Assembly: GCA_010692645.1 (NCBI GenBank)
Contig: JAAHGS010000024.1
Location: 1 to 64,000 of the forward strand
From: Symploca sp. SIO2E9
GTDB taxonomy: Bacteria; Cyanobacteriota; Cyanobacteriia; Cyanobacteriales; Coleofasciculaceae
Length of the DNA: 64,000 nt
Direction: 5' to 3'
The number at the start of each line of letters is the position of its first letter. Within the stretch, counting starts at the first letter, position 1. A program made the position numbers and the translations under genes. The notes beneath the pieces are model-generated. The model was given only the letters and a program-made list of their open reading frames with translations, was not told where the DNA came from and ran no database searches. Shown here piece by piece: positions 33,030-42,200 of this stretch.

Positions 33030-34108
33030 CTCCACCCCAAAGGACCAGGATAGTTGTACCAAGCATGTGGCAGTGTTTCTAGACATGTAGCTGTTACCCT
33101 GTAATTGATTTGCTCGACAATGTGCTTAATCTTGATTACTGCTTGAGCATTAGCTCTCACCTTTTTTTGATCGGATTGGGTTATCCCTCCCACAGCTTTC
33201 CCTCTTTTTTTGGCTCTCCTTGGAGCCTCCTTGGCAAGGGAAGTGCTTGCTCTAGCTTTGCCTTTGAGTGGATGGGAATGGGAGGCATCTAAAGGAGAGT
33301 AATCCAACCCTAAAAAATAGTTATGCAAACTCTTTTGCAGAATTTTTCGCGCTTTTTCCATGCGTTTGTCAACGTTATCTACAGAGATACCAAGTTGTTG
33401 GGCAATGTCATTTGACGACATCTGCTGGTAGCAACGCAGGCTAAAAATATGACGCAGTCTCGAAGGCAGAGCATTAATAGCGTGGCGGATGTACATGCTC
33501 AACTCACGACGGAGAAGGGCTGACTCAGGAGAGTCGATGCTAGAAGCAATTTCTGAGCTATCTCCCAATGCAATTTCTTCAAGGCTTTCAATACCAATTG
33601 CCCCTCTTTTGCTTTCTCGATGCATATCCACGCAGAGGTTATGGGTTAATCTAGTCAGCCAGGCTTTGAGGTTGGTGATTTTGTGTGCATACTTTGGCAA
33701 TTGATTCCAGGCTTTGAGGGTAGCCCGAGAAAGTGCTTCTTCTGCATCCGTATGCTTGCCTCCCATCCATTGAAGGCAACGACTGTAAAGATATTCACGA
33801 TATTGCTCCCACAGTTGCCAAAAGACACTGCGATCGCCAGCAGATAAAATGCTTAGTAGTATCTGCTCCTTTGATTGTCTTGAGCCTTTGATGGTTTGCT
33901 TGTCAACTTGAGTTTTGCCAGCAAATACTTTACTCAAGTTGTTGGCAGCTAAACCAGTGCGCTCACCCATGACTTCGAGGGTATATTGATTGCCGCCGTT
34001 GTCCTCACATTCTGCATTGCATTTTGCTAAGTTTAATTTCTGCAATCCTTGAGACGTAAGCATTACACCGCGCTTGCGCCTATCTTCGGGTACATGTTTC
34101 GATATCAT
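33026..34108 (-). CDS. ECF-like sigma-70 factor with an N-terminal HTH-like domain
   Basis: The 360-aa protein has three parts. Residues about 14-75 (LTSQGLQKLNLAKCNAECED…YTLEVMGERTGLAANNLSKVF) match the helix-turn-helix module that opens many cyanobacterial NTPase, WD40 and pentapeptide proteins. Sigma region 2 is at about 88-165 (DAEEALSRATLKAWNQLPKY, LKAWLTRLTHNLCVDMHR) and sigma region 4 at about 213-262 (LPSRLRHIFSLRCYQQMSSNDIAQQLG). A basic tail of about 95 residues follows, ending PHAWYNYPGPLGWR. No anti-sigma factor with a membrane segment is adjacent; the coupled TPR protein is the natural candidate partner. The target promoters are unknown. Confidence 0.85.
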   Translation of the reverse strand: MISKHVPEDRRKRGVMLTSQGLQKLNLAKCNAECEDNGGNQYTLEVMGERTGLAANNLSKVFAGKTQVDKQTIKGSRQSKEQILLSILSAGDRSVFWQLWEQYREYLYSRCLQWMGGKHTDAEEALSRATLKAWNQLPKYAHKITNLKAWLTRLTHNLCVDMHRESKRGAIGIESLEEIALGDSSEIASSIDSPESALLRRELSMYIRHAINALPSRLRHIFSLRCYQQMSSNDIAQQLGISVDNVDKRMEKARKILQKSLHNYFLGLDYSPLDASHSHPLKGKARASTSLAKEAPRRAKKRGKAVGGITQSDQKKVRANAQAVIKIKHIVEQINYRVTATCLETLPHAWYNYPGPLGWR

Positions 34109-34657
34109 CTGATAATTGCAATCAATTGCTATGATTTTGATAAATTAACTCCTCAATTTAGCGCTCTTCCATCACTTTCATGAGAGAATATTTGAAGCGT
34201 CAAGATTTAGTGACAAGGACTCTTAGTTAATATCAATTTACTAAATGCTTGCTATACATTAATCCCCGCGTGTCCTCCTCTGTGGCGTCGACCTGTGATC
34301 AGAATCTTTAGCCAAGATAAATGAAATCGTTATAAGACACGTAAACGCGATCAAAGCAGGTTCAATTTTTATTTTCTCCCCAGAGTGATTAAAGAGCTTT
34401 AGGTTGCTCTACACTGTCTAACCTTGGCATTTCCTAAAAATAGCCAAGGATCTTAGCAACTTTAGAGCCTATCTGTAAATTGCTATATTTTGGGTTTTAA
34501 GTTGCTATATGCTTCTCTAAATAAAGCTTTTCTTTTTATGCCTAGAGTTGATTTTTGTAAGATTTATTAACACAATTGGATTTTCCCAAATTGATAGCAG
34601 TTTTCATTTATTTGTTAAAATTAATAAATCTTAACGAAACTGCGGAATTCCTCATCC
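34109..34657. other. Divergent promoter region between the sigma factor gene and crtD
   Basis: About 550 AT-rich bases with no supported open frame. It must hold promoters for both flanking genes. I see no clear operator, riboswitch or repeat. Confidence 0.55.
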
Positions 34658-36178
34658 ATGGCCAGCCAGAATCTTAGCAATCGCAAAACCCACCGTGTCA
34701 CAGTTATTGGTGCAGGTATCGGCGGTTTAACGGCTGGAGCCTTACTAGCCCGTCGAGGTTATCAGGTGCTAGTGTTGGATCAAGCTCTAGTACCTGGAGG
34801 CTGTGCTTCTACCTTCAAGCGTCGCGGATTTACTTTTGATGTGGGAGCAACTCAAGTTGCAGGTTTAGAAGCAGGTGGTATTCACAAACGGATTTTTGAA
34901 GAATTAGAAATTGACTTACCAGCGGCAATGCCTTGCGATCCTGCCTGTGCAGTGTTTTTACCTGGTGAAAGTGTACCAATTAATGTCTGGCGAGATCCAG
35001 AAAAATGGAAAATAGAACGCCAAAGACAGTTTCCTGGCAGCGAACCCTTTTGGCAACTGATGGCAACTTTATTCAATGCTAGCTGGAAGTTTCAAGCCCG
35101 TGATCCAGTACTGCCACCACGTAGTTTATGGGATTTGAGGCAGCTGTTATCATCAGTACGTCCTGATACCTTAGTTACTGTACCCTTTACCTTTATGAGT
35201 GTGGGGGATGCTTTGCGTCGCTATGGACTATATGAAAATCAGCGTTTGAGAACATTTTTAGATTTACAACTCAAACTTTATTCCCAAGTAGATGCCGATG
35301 AGACAGCACTACTTTATGCAGCGACAGCGCTAGGGGTTTCCCAAGAGCCGCAGGGGCTATTTCATCTTCAAGGTAGCATGCAAGTACTAAGCGATCGCTT
35401 AGTTGAGGCCTTGGAAAAATACGGCGGCAAGCTGTTAATGCGCCATAGCGTTGAAAAGATTGAAGTCTCAGGTGGTAAAGTTACTGGCGTGAGAATTCGT
35501 AATCAGAAAACTTCTCAAGTATGGAAAGAACCTACTGAGCAAGTGGTGGCAAATCTCACAGTTCAGAATTTACTTAAACTTGTAGGAGATGCCATGCCCA
35601 GAGGCTATCGGCGTCGGGTGGAAAAATTACCGCCAGCTTCCGGTGCCTTTGTGATTTATCTCGGAGTTGAGCAAAGTGCTATTCCCTTAGATTGTCCTCC
35701 CCATCTCCAGTTTCTTTATGATTATTCGGGAGCAATTGCAGAAAATAACTCTCTATTTGTTTCTGTCAGTAAACCAGGAGATGGACGCGCACCAGAAGGT
35801 AAAGCAACAATTATTGCCTCCTCTTTTACCGACTCTCAAAGGTGGTGGCTAAATTCTCAGCAGGATTACAACAGTTTAAAACAAAACTACACCAAAAAGG
35901 CGATCGCTCGTCTAGCTGAATACTTTTATCTCAAACCAGAAACCATTCTCCACCAAGAAGCAGCAACCCCTCGCACCTTTGCTCATTTTACAGGTAGAGA
36001 ACAAGGAATCGTTGGCGGTATTGGTCAAAGAATATCTACTTTTGGACCATTTGGCTTTGCAACTCGCACCCCCATCAATTGCCTTTGGCTAGTAGGGGAT
36101 TCTACTCATCCAGGGGAAGGAACTGCTGGTGTTAGTTATTCTGCTCTTACAGCTGTAAGACAGATTGAGGCTTCTTAA
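34658..36178 (+). CDS. crtD: Carotenoid C-3',4' desaturase
   Basis: The 506-aa FAD flavoprotein belongs to the phytoene-desaturase/CrtISO superfamily. The dinucleotide site VTVIGAGIGGLTAGALLARRG is at about 14-34, followed by PGGCASTFKRRGFTFDVGA. The C-terminal FAD motif is LWLVGDSTHPGEGTAGVSYSAL near 479-500. The composition and cyanobacterial context agree best with CrtD, which introduces the C-3',4' double bond in myxol glycosides; CrtISO-like proteins are the main alternative. It probably sits on membranes. A 12-bp hairpin lies after the stop. Confidence 0.8.
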   Translation: MASQNLSNRKTHRVTVIGAGIGGLTAGALLARRGYQVLVLDQALVPGGCASTFKRRGFTFDVGATQVAGLEAGGIHKRIFEELEIDLPAAMPCDPACAVFLPGESVPINVWRDPEKWKIERQRQFPGSEPFWQLMATLFNASWKFQARDPVLPPRSLWDLRQLLSSVRPDTLVTVPFTFMSVGDALRRYGLYENQRLRTFLDLQLKLYSQVDADETALLYAATALGVSQEPQGLFHLQGSMQVLSDRLVEALEKYGGKLLMRHSVEKIEVSGGKVTGVRIRNQKTSQVWKEPTEQVVANLTVQNLLKLVGDAMPRGYRRRVEKLPPASGAFVIYLGVEQSAIPLDCPPHLQFLYDYSGAIAENNSLFVSVSKPGDGRAPEGKATIIASSFTDSQRWWLNSQQDYNSLKQNYTKKAIARLAEYFYLKPETILHQEAATPRTFAHFTGREQGIVGGIGQRISTFGPFGFATRTPINCLWLVGDSTHPGEGTAGVSYSALTAVRQIEAS

Positions 36179-36205
36179 TTTATCTTAATATTCCCCAGAT
36201 ATTGA

Positions 36206-36240
36206 CCCTTATTCCTAACTCCAAGCAATAGGAATAAGGG
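36206..36240. terminator. Hairpin after crtD
   Basis: CCCTTATTCCTA (36206-36217) and TAGGAATAAGGG (36229-36240) are a perfect 12-bp stem with an 11-base loop. No T-run follows, so it may be a processing or stabilising hairpin rather than an intrinsic terminator. Confidence 0.5.
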
Positions 36241-36304
36241 CCAATTACTTGACAGATACCCCTAGCACAGATTACCTTTGCTAAAAGTTAAAAGTTTCTT
36301 TAAA

Positions 36305-37390
36305 ATGTTGCCAGAGAATAATAAAGGTACAAAGTCATCCTCAAAATATCTCCTGTTCTACATTACCTGCGCAGATGATGTGGGCGGTCCGTTTTGGGAA
36401 TACGGGCAAATTAACGGGGCGATTCTGGCTGAGGATTTTTCTTTAGAGAAGGATTTAGGTTCGCTATTCACTTCGGATCGAGATGATTACTGGCGCAGCC
36501 ATCACCTGTTAGCAGGAAGCTTATGGTCAGGAGAAGGAAATTCTGTATACTTCTTTTATGGAGGTTGTCCACAACCACCAAATTTACTCTTTGAGTCCTT
36601 GGGTTTCTCCAAAGGAGTAATTAAAAATAATTGGGAGTTTGATTGGGAACCTCCCCAACCACTGAAATTTATCGATTGGGGGGAACACTACGATTACTGT
36701 TACCACCCAGAGTATCCAGATCAAATTCATCGCCAGTGGCGTGATCCTTTCATTGTCTTTCACCAAAACAAGTATTGGATGTTTACTTCTGCTGCGGCGA
36801 AGACAACTTCCAAATTATACAAAGGTTGTGTTGGTCTGTCGGTAGCAGATAATCTGGAAGGGCCTTATACAGCATTACCACCAGCTTTGTTCCCGCACTT
36901 TAATACAGAGGAAGGCGAGGAAGGTATTGTCTATGAGTGTGAACGCAGCCACGTCTATTATCAAGACGGGATGTGGCACTTATTCTTCTGTGTATGGCAG
37001 CGACGGACAAATCCTCTTTGGTTTGAGCAAATTGGCGAGGACGTTAATGCTGTTGCTGACTCTAGTCTGTACCACTATGTCTCGCCAGAAATACAAGGAC
37101 CCTATACTCCAGTCTCAAAATTACCTGTTGTCAAAGGATCTTCCGAGTCTAACCTCTATGCTACCAGTTTCATTCTAGGTTTAGAAGAGGAACTCGTAGC
37201 CTATGGCTTAGATATCGAAAGCTTGTCCCTTGATGTCTCTGGGCATTGGAAAGTCTTATGGGATAAGGGTTATCCAGAAATCAAGAAAGTCAATTCTTGG
37301 AATGGGAAAGATTTGACTAACCTCTATTGGCGATTAAAGCCTGAGGGACACCAAGTGTGGGATGCAATGCTACTCAAGCTTCCTGCTTAA
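36305..37390 (+). CDS. Five-bladed beta-propeller glycoside hydrolase-like protein (GH32/43/68 clan)
   Basis: The 361-aa protein has no signal peptide. It shows the clan GH-J/F layout: a first strand with Asp residues (YITCADDVGGPFWEYGQ), the transition-state RDP motif in QWRDPFIVF, and an acid/base-type Glu in YECERSHVYYQDG. Its substrate is unknown; levan, fructan or sucrose-type beta-fructosides and arabinosides are typical of the clan. ATG 36305 is preferred over an upstream TTG at 36278. A related gene lies 525 bases downstream and a terminator separates them. Confidence 0.7.
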   Translation: MLPENNKGTKSSSKYLLFYITCADDVGGPFWEYGQINGAILAEDFSLEKDLGSLFTSDRDDYWRSHHLLAGSLWSGEGNSVYFFYGGCPQPPNLLFESLGFSKGVIKNNWEFDWEPPQPLKFIDWGEHYDYCYHPEYPDQIHRQWRDPFIVFHQNKYWMFTSAAAKTTSKLYKGCVGLSVADNLEGPYTALPPALFPHFNTEEGEEGIVYECERSHVYYQDGMWHLFFCVWQRRTNPLWFEQIGEDVNAVADSSLYHYVSPEIQGPYTPVSKLPVVKGSSESNLYATSFILGLEEELVAYGLDIESLSLDVSGHWKVLWDKGYPEIKKVNSWNGKDLTNLYWRLKPEGHQVWDAMLLKLPA

Positions 37391-37410
37391 GAATTGTATT
37401 AATAACAATA

Positions 37411-37447
37411 AAAGGGGATAATTATAATAAGTTATCTCCTTTTTTCA
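37411..37447 (+). terminator. Terminator after the first propeller glycosidase gene
   Basis: AAAGGGGATAA pairs with TTATCTCCTTT (one G-T pair) and TTTTT follows. Confidence 0.8.
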
Positions 37448-37915
37448 TTCATCCTTAATGGTTGATCTGAATCAAGGGTGCAGGATACCCCATCCTCAAA
37501 GGAATGGGGTAGGGAGTGTCAATACTGTTAAGTTAAGATAATTGTCGATTTCTAAAATACTATTCCAGAGTCCACAATTCCTAGCTAGTTTACTGATATG
37601 TATTAAAATGGTTTGGTAGCGATATAGTCTTATTCATCCTTTTACATGCCATCGTATCTTAAAGATTTGGTATTGATCCCAGCACTGAGCAAATATACCA
37701 ATGACAATCAACCACTAGTATTTGTAATCTTGGAATATATTAGCAACTGCTAGGGCAAAAAGGTGATTTTAGGCATCATAAGTAACAAGCTATAGTTTGG
37801 CCTTACTACCCGCTTCCTACTTCATCTATTCAAGTTAGTCAAAAGGCTAACTTTTTCATCTAAGCCATCACGGTACTGTACGAACAAATAACACTACACA
37901 AAAGTTAGGTAATTA
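37448..37915. other. Intergenic region between the two propeller glycosidase genes
   Basis: It has a GC-rich palindromic stretch (about 37475-37520, ACCCCATCCTCAAAGGAATGGGGT) resembling an IS200/IS605 end. A 34-codon open frame at about 37647-37751 has no recognisable product. The rest is AT-rich promoter-like sequence. Confidence 0.5.
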
Positions 37916-38893
37916 ATGTTTCCTCATCCAACTCTACGACTTTCAGATAAATGGCTATGGGATTTCTGGCCAGCTCAAGATGGTTCCGACTACCACTTAT
38001 TTTACTTACAAGCTTCCAGAGCTTTGCGAGATCCACACCTACGACACTGGAATGTCTCCATTGGTCACGCAGTTTCTAAGGATTTACTCCACTGGGAAAC
38101 CCTTCCTGATGTTCTAGAACCTGGATATGCTGATAGAACCTTTGGTGGTCGGCACGAGTATACTACCTGGACAGGAAGTACGATTCAGCATGAAGGTTTA
38201 TGGTATCTATTTTACACCTGTAGTTACAAAGAAGAAAAAGGATTAATCCAGCGGATTAGCCTTGCTACCTCTAGCGACTTAATCCACTGGGAAAAACATC
38301 CCAGAAACCCTCTATTTGGGGCAGATCATAATCATTATGAGCAACTAGACCTTAACATGTGGCATGATGAGGCTTGGCGGGATCCTTGGGTGTTTAAGCA
38401 TCCAGAAACGGGTGAATTCCACGCCTTGATTACTGCCCGCGCTAACAAGGGTCCAGCAAGAAGTAGGGGCGTGATTGGTCATGCTACTTCCAAAAATCTA
38501 ATTGACTGGGAAGTGCTGCCTCCATTGACTAAGCCAATGACTTTTGCAACCATGGAGTGCACTCAATTGGTCAAACTCCAAGGGCGCTACTATCTGCTGT
38601 TCTCAGTTCCCCCACGGGAGTTTGCGGGTAGTAACCTCACTGGCACCTTCTACATGGTTGCTGATGATCCGTTGGGACCATTTTCTCCTCCACAAGTTCT
38701 CTGGGCGGATCCCGTGGGACAGCTTTATGCCGGAAAAATAATCAAAGGTCCTGAGGGACGCTGCTACTTTATGGCATGGCGTAATCTTGCTCAAGATGGC
38801 ACTTTCCATGGTGATGTGTGCGAAGCTCTGCCGATAACGGTTGATGAACAGGGCAATTTATTAGTCTATCCACCAGATATGTTATACACTTGA
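37916..38893 (+). CDS. GH32-like five-bladed beta-propeller glycosidase
   Basis: The 325-aa protein has no signal peptide. It begins with an aromatic, Asp-containing strand (WLWDFWPAQDGSDYHLFYLQ) in place of the usual WxNDPNG nucleophile motif. It then has GHAVSKDLLHWE, the RDP motif (AWRDPWVFK) and an EC motif (TMECTQLVKL) carrying the likely acid/base Glu. These are the GH32/GH68 hallmarks, so a beta-fructoside or sucrose-type substrate is plausible (inference). A decayed fragment similar to its C-terminus lies just downstream. Confidence 0.75.
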   Translation: MFPHPTLRLSDKWLWDFWPAQDGSDYHLFYLQASRALRDPHLRHWNVSIGHAVSKDLLHWETLPDVLEPGYADRTFGGRHEYTTWTGSTIQHEGLWYLFYTCSYKEEKGLIQRISLATSSDLIHWEKHPRNPLFGADHNHYEQLDLNMWHDEAWRDPWVFKHPETGEFHALITARANKGPARSRGVIGHATSKNLIDWEVLPPLTKPMTFATMECTQLVKLQGRYYLLFSVPPREFAGSNLTGTFYMVADDPLGPFSPPQVLWADPVGQLYAGKIIKGPEGRCYFMAWRNLAQDGTFHGDVCEALPITVDEQGNLLVYPPDMLYT

Positions 38894-38928
38894 TGTTTTA
38901 GGGATTTGAGCGACAATAGAAACTGCGG

Positions 38929-39060
38929 GGTGATGAGTTCTACCAGGTAATTTGTCTCAAAGAGCGTAATCCTACTGAAGATGGAACTTTCCGTGGTGAT
39001 GTCTGCGAACCTCTGCTGGTAGCAGTTGATGAAGAAGGCAATTTTGTAGTGTACCTAGCA
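38929..39060 (+). pseudogene. C-terminal remnant of another GH32-like gene
   Basis: An open stretch translates to GDEFYQVICLKERNPTEDGT followed by FRGDVCEPLLVAVDEEGNFV. It aligns with the C-terminal DGTFHGDVCEALPITVDEQG of the gene ending at 38893. No start or upstream part remains. It is the trace of a tandem duplicate that has been deleted. Confidence 0.65.
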
Positions 39061-39067
39061 ACATACT

Positions 39068-39098
39068 CCCACACTTACCCTTGTAAGTGTGGGTTTCT
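39068..39098 (+). terminator. Hairpin followed by a short T-run
   Basis: CCCACACTTAC (39068-39078) and GTAAGTGTGGG (39083-39093) form a perfect 11-bp stem with a 4-base loop, then TTTCT. It could terminate transcription from the glycosidase gene or be an IS200/IS605 end. Confidence 0.6.
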
Positions 39099-39210
39099 AG
39101 CGCGACTATCGGTTTTCTCGATAAAAACTCCCAGATTAGTTTTTCCGCTAGATGACAATAGTAAATAGCAGCTAAGGTTATGTTTTCATCAAGCTAGCGG
39201 AGCGTCACGA

Positions 39211-42200
39211 ATGTACGTTTATCGCACTCCTCAGTTCAACTCTAAAGCAGAGCGCTACGGTATTCAAAAGCGCATCGAGCAACTGTGTGCTGAACTCGAA
39301 AATCAGGGAATTGATGAGGTACAAGGGCGTTTTGAGAGGATATATCCCTACTTAAAACGCCGCCTTCTGAACCAGAGAGTGATTGGGCGTATCCTGATCA
39401 TCGATCAAGAGCAACTATTATGCTTGGTCGATATCTTTAAGCGCGGTGACAAAGATTACGAACAGTTTCTGGAAGCACCAGTCGAGTATGGTCAAACCTA
39501 TCTCGAAACTCAACTGGATTTAGGGCTACTGCAAGATTGGCTTGCCCAGGTAAAACTCAAGCAGCCCCTGAATCAAGAACTCCCGGAATTACCATCAACG
39601 CTGCAACCTTGGCTAGAACCTCCTGGTTGGGAGATGGATAATCTGGCAGCAGATTGGGTAATTTACGAAAGCGAAGAATGGGTGAGGCGTTTCAGAAAAC
39701 CCGAAATTCAAGAATCCTGGGAAGTCTATTATCAAATTATTATCGGAATTAGAGCTAAAACCATTCAGTGGTCAGTTGTTCCCGATTGCTCTGATTTCAG
39801 GTTGTCTCAATCTAACCATCATTACGTACTCTACAGCGAACTGGAAGCCACAGGTACCACAGTTGGCGGAGTCTTATTTCTACTGGCTCCCTTTAATTAC
39901 AAGCCATCATCCCAAGAGATTATACGGGTGGGTGAAAAAATTGGCTGGTTTGATAAATCTAAGACCAACAATATTCCAGGGCAGAATTTCGAGAGGCGAG
40001 AAACTTCGTATCTGCAAGCCTTAACGCCCTTTGCTCGACGCTTCTATCCCGCCTACTTGCTAGCCGATGAAGATAGTTGGCTGGCGATTGAACAAGGACA
40101 GGAGTCAAATCTTGCTCTTTCGAGTGAAGAAGAACAGATTCTCAATTCAGTTTCCACTTCAACAATCGATAACGGTTCACTGCCATTATTCATCAATGGC
40201 AGAGCAGGTAGCGGCAAATCTACAATTTTACTTTACTTATTTGCTGACTACTGCTACCGGAAGTATTACAACAAACAAGGAAAACGCCGCCCTGAGCCTT
40301 TGCCTGGTGAACCTTTGTTTCTTACCTATAATAAGCGATTAATAGAAGTTGCCAGAGAAGGAGTCAAGAAACTGCTCTCCTCCCATCATCGTTTCGTTGC
40401 CGAAAGAAGTCAGGGAGATGAGATGCCTAGCATTGATCTCAACTTCCAGCCCTTCAGTGAATTCCTCTTAGAATTGCTAAGAGCTACAGAGGGTGATGCT
40501 CTTGGGAATAGTTTAGCTTCAAGCTTCCCTCGCTCAAAATACATCTCTTTCCACCGTTTCAAACAACTCTACCAGGGAACTATTCCTTTAGAGACTCCAG
40601 ATTTAGCATCTCTACAGAGAATAACTCTCCAACTTCCACAGAGAAGACGCTATTCGGCAGAAATTTGCTGGCACGTGATCCGCACCTTTATTAAAGGTTA
40701 TACTCTTGAGGGTGAGATGGCTCCCGAAGACTACACCGAAGAAGTGCCGCGTAGGTCACGTACTATTGATCTAGAGAAATACCAAGGCATTTACAATACT
40801 ATCTGGGAACACTGGTATAAACCCATTACCCAAGAACATGGTTACTGGGACGACCAGGATTTGATTGCTAAAGTATTAGAACTAAACTGCTATAGTCCTT
40901 CTTTTACAGCAATTTTCTGCGATGAAGCTCAAGATTTTACTAAGTTAGAACTACAGCTGATTATGAGGCTGTCTATTTTTTCCCAATATAATTTAGGATA
41001 CCAGCCAATACCTAGTTTACCCTTTGCTTTTGCTGGAGACCCCTTACAAACTCTCAATCCTACTGGATTCAGCTGGTCCAGGGTTGAGACTGTATTTCAA
41101 TCAGCAGTAATTAGGGCATTAGATCCAGCAGAACAATTAAAACTAAAGATTAATTTCCAGGAACTCTCATTTAATTATCGCTCTAGTCCACCAATTGTTA
41201 AATTCACTAATTTAATTCAGCTGTGGCGTCACGTACTGTTTAATATTCCTCAACTTAAACCCCAGATGCCCTGGCAACAAGGCAAATTCAGAGAACCACA
41301 AAAATTCATCATTAACCAAAACATCAGTACTGAGCAACTGAGAACTTACATCAGAGATACGATGATCATCGTGCCTTGTGAAGAGGGAGAGGAATTAGCT
41401 TATGCTCAGGGGGATGAGGTACTCTCAGCAATTGTTCCCTCCCTCGAGGATTCAGCATCTAAATACCAAGGGACTTCTTTACCCAAGAATATTTTAAGTG
41501 CGATCGCTGCCAAAGGATTAGAGTTTAAAAAGGTTATTCTCTACAAGTTTGGCGAAGATTGTAATCAAAAGGTTTGGAACCTCAACAACCAACCGACAGA
41601 TCAAAGAGTTAAGGTTGAATATTTTTTCAATAAGCTTTATGTCGCCGCTAGCAGGGCAACAGAACACTTATTTGTGGTGGACTCGGAACTAGGAAACTAT
41701 CAGTTGTGGCAATACGCTAGTGACGAAGCTCTATTGCATGCCATGCGACAGCATGCTAAAAAAAAGGAGCTTTGGGAAGAGAATGTTTGCACCATTAGTC
41801 CTGGTAATACTAAATATGCCCAGGAACTGCAAGAAAATGAACTGCACATGATTGCCCAAGAGCTTGAAAACAAGGGACTAAATTCAAAAAGCCCTTGTTT
41901 GCTCAGACGTGCCAGACAGTTTTACTGTGCTCTTGGTGATACTTTCAAAGCAGAGGTTTGTGAGGCCTGGACGCTTAAATTTGAAGAGTTTTTTCAGGAG
42001 GCTGGTAGACGCTTTTTACAATTAGGTGATCAGGAGCAGGCTTGGGATTGCTTCTGGTACGGGATGTGTTGGGAGGAATTGGTGGCTTGGTATAACCTTT
42101 ATCCAGATAGTAAAACTGAAGAGTATCCCTTGGTAAGCTTTATGGCTGCGCCGCCACAAGATATTGAAGCTATCAATAATTTCACCTCTTTTATTCGTCA

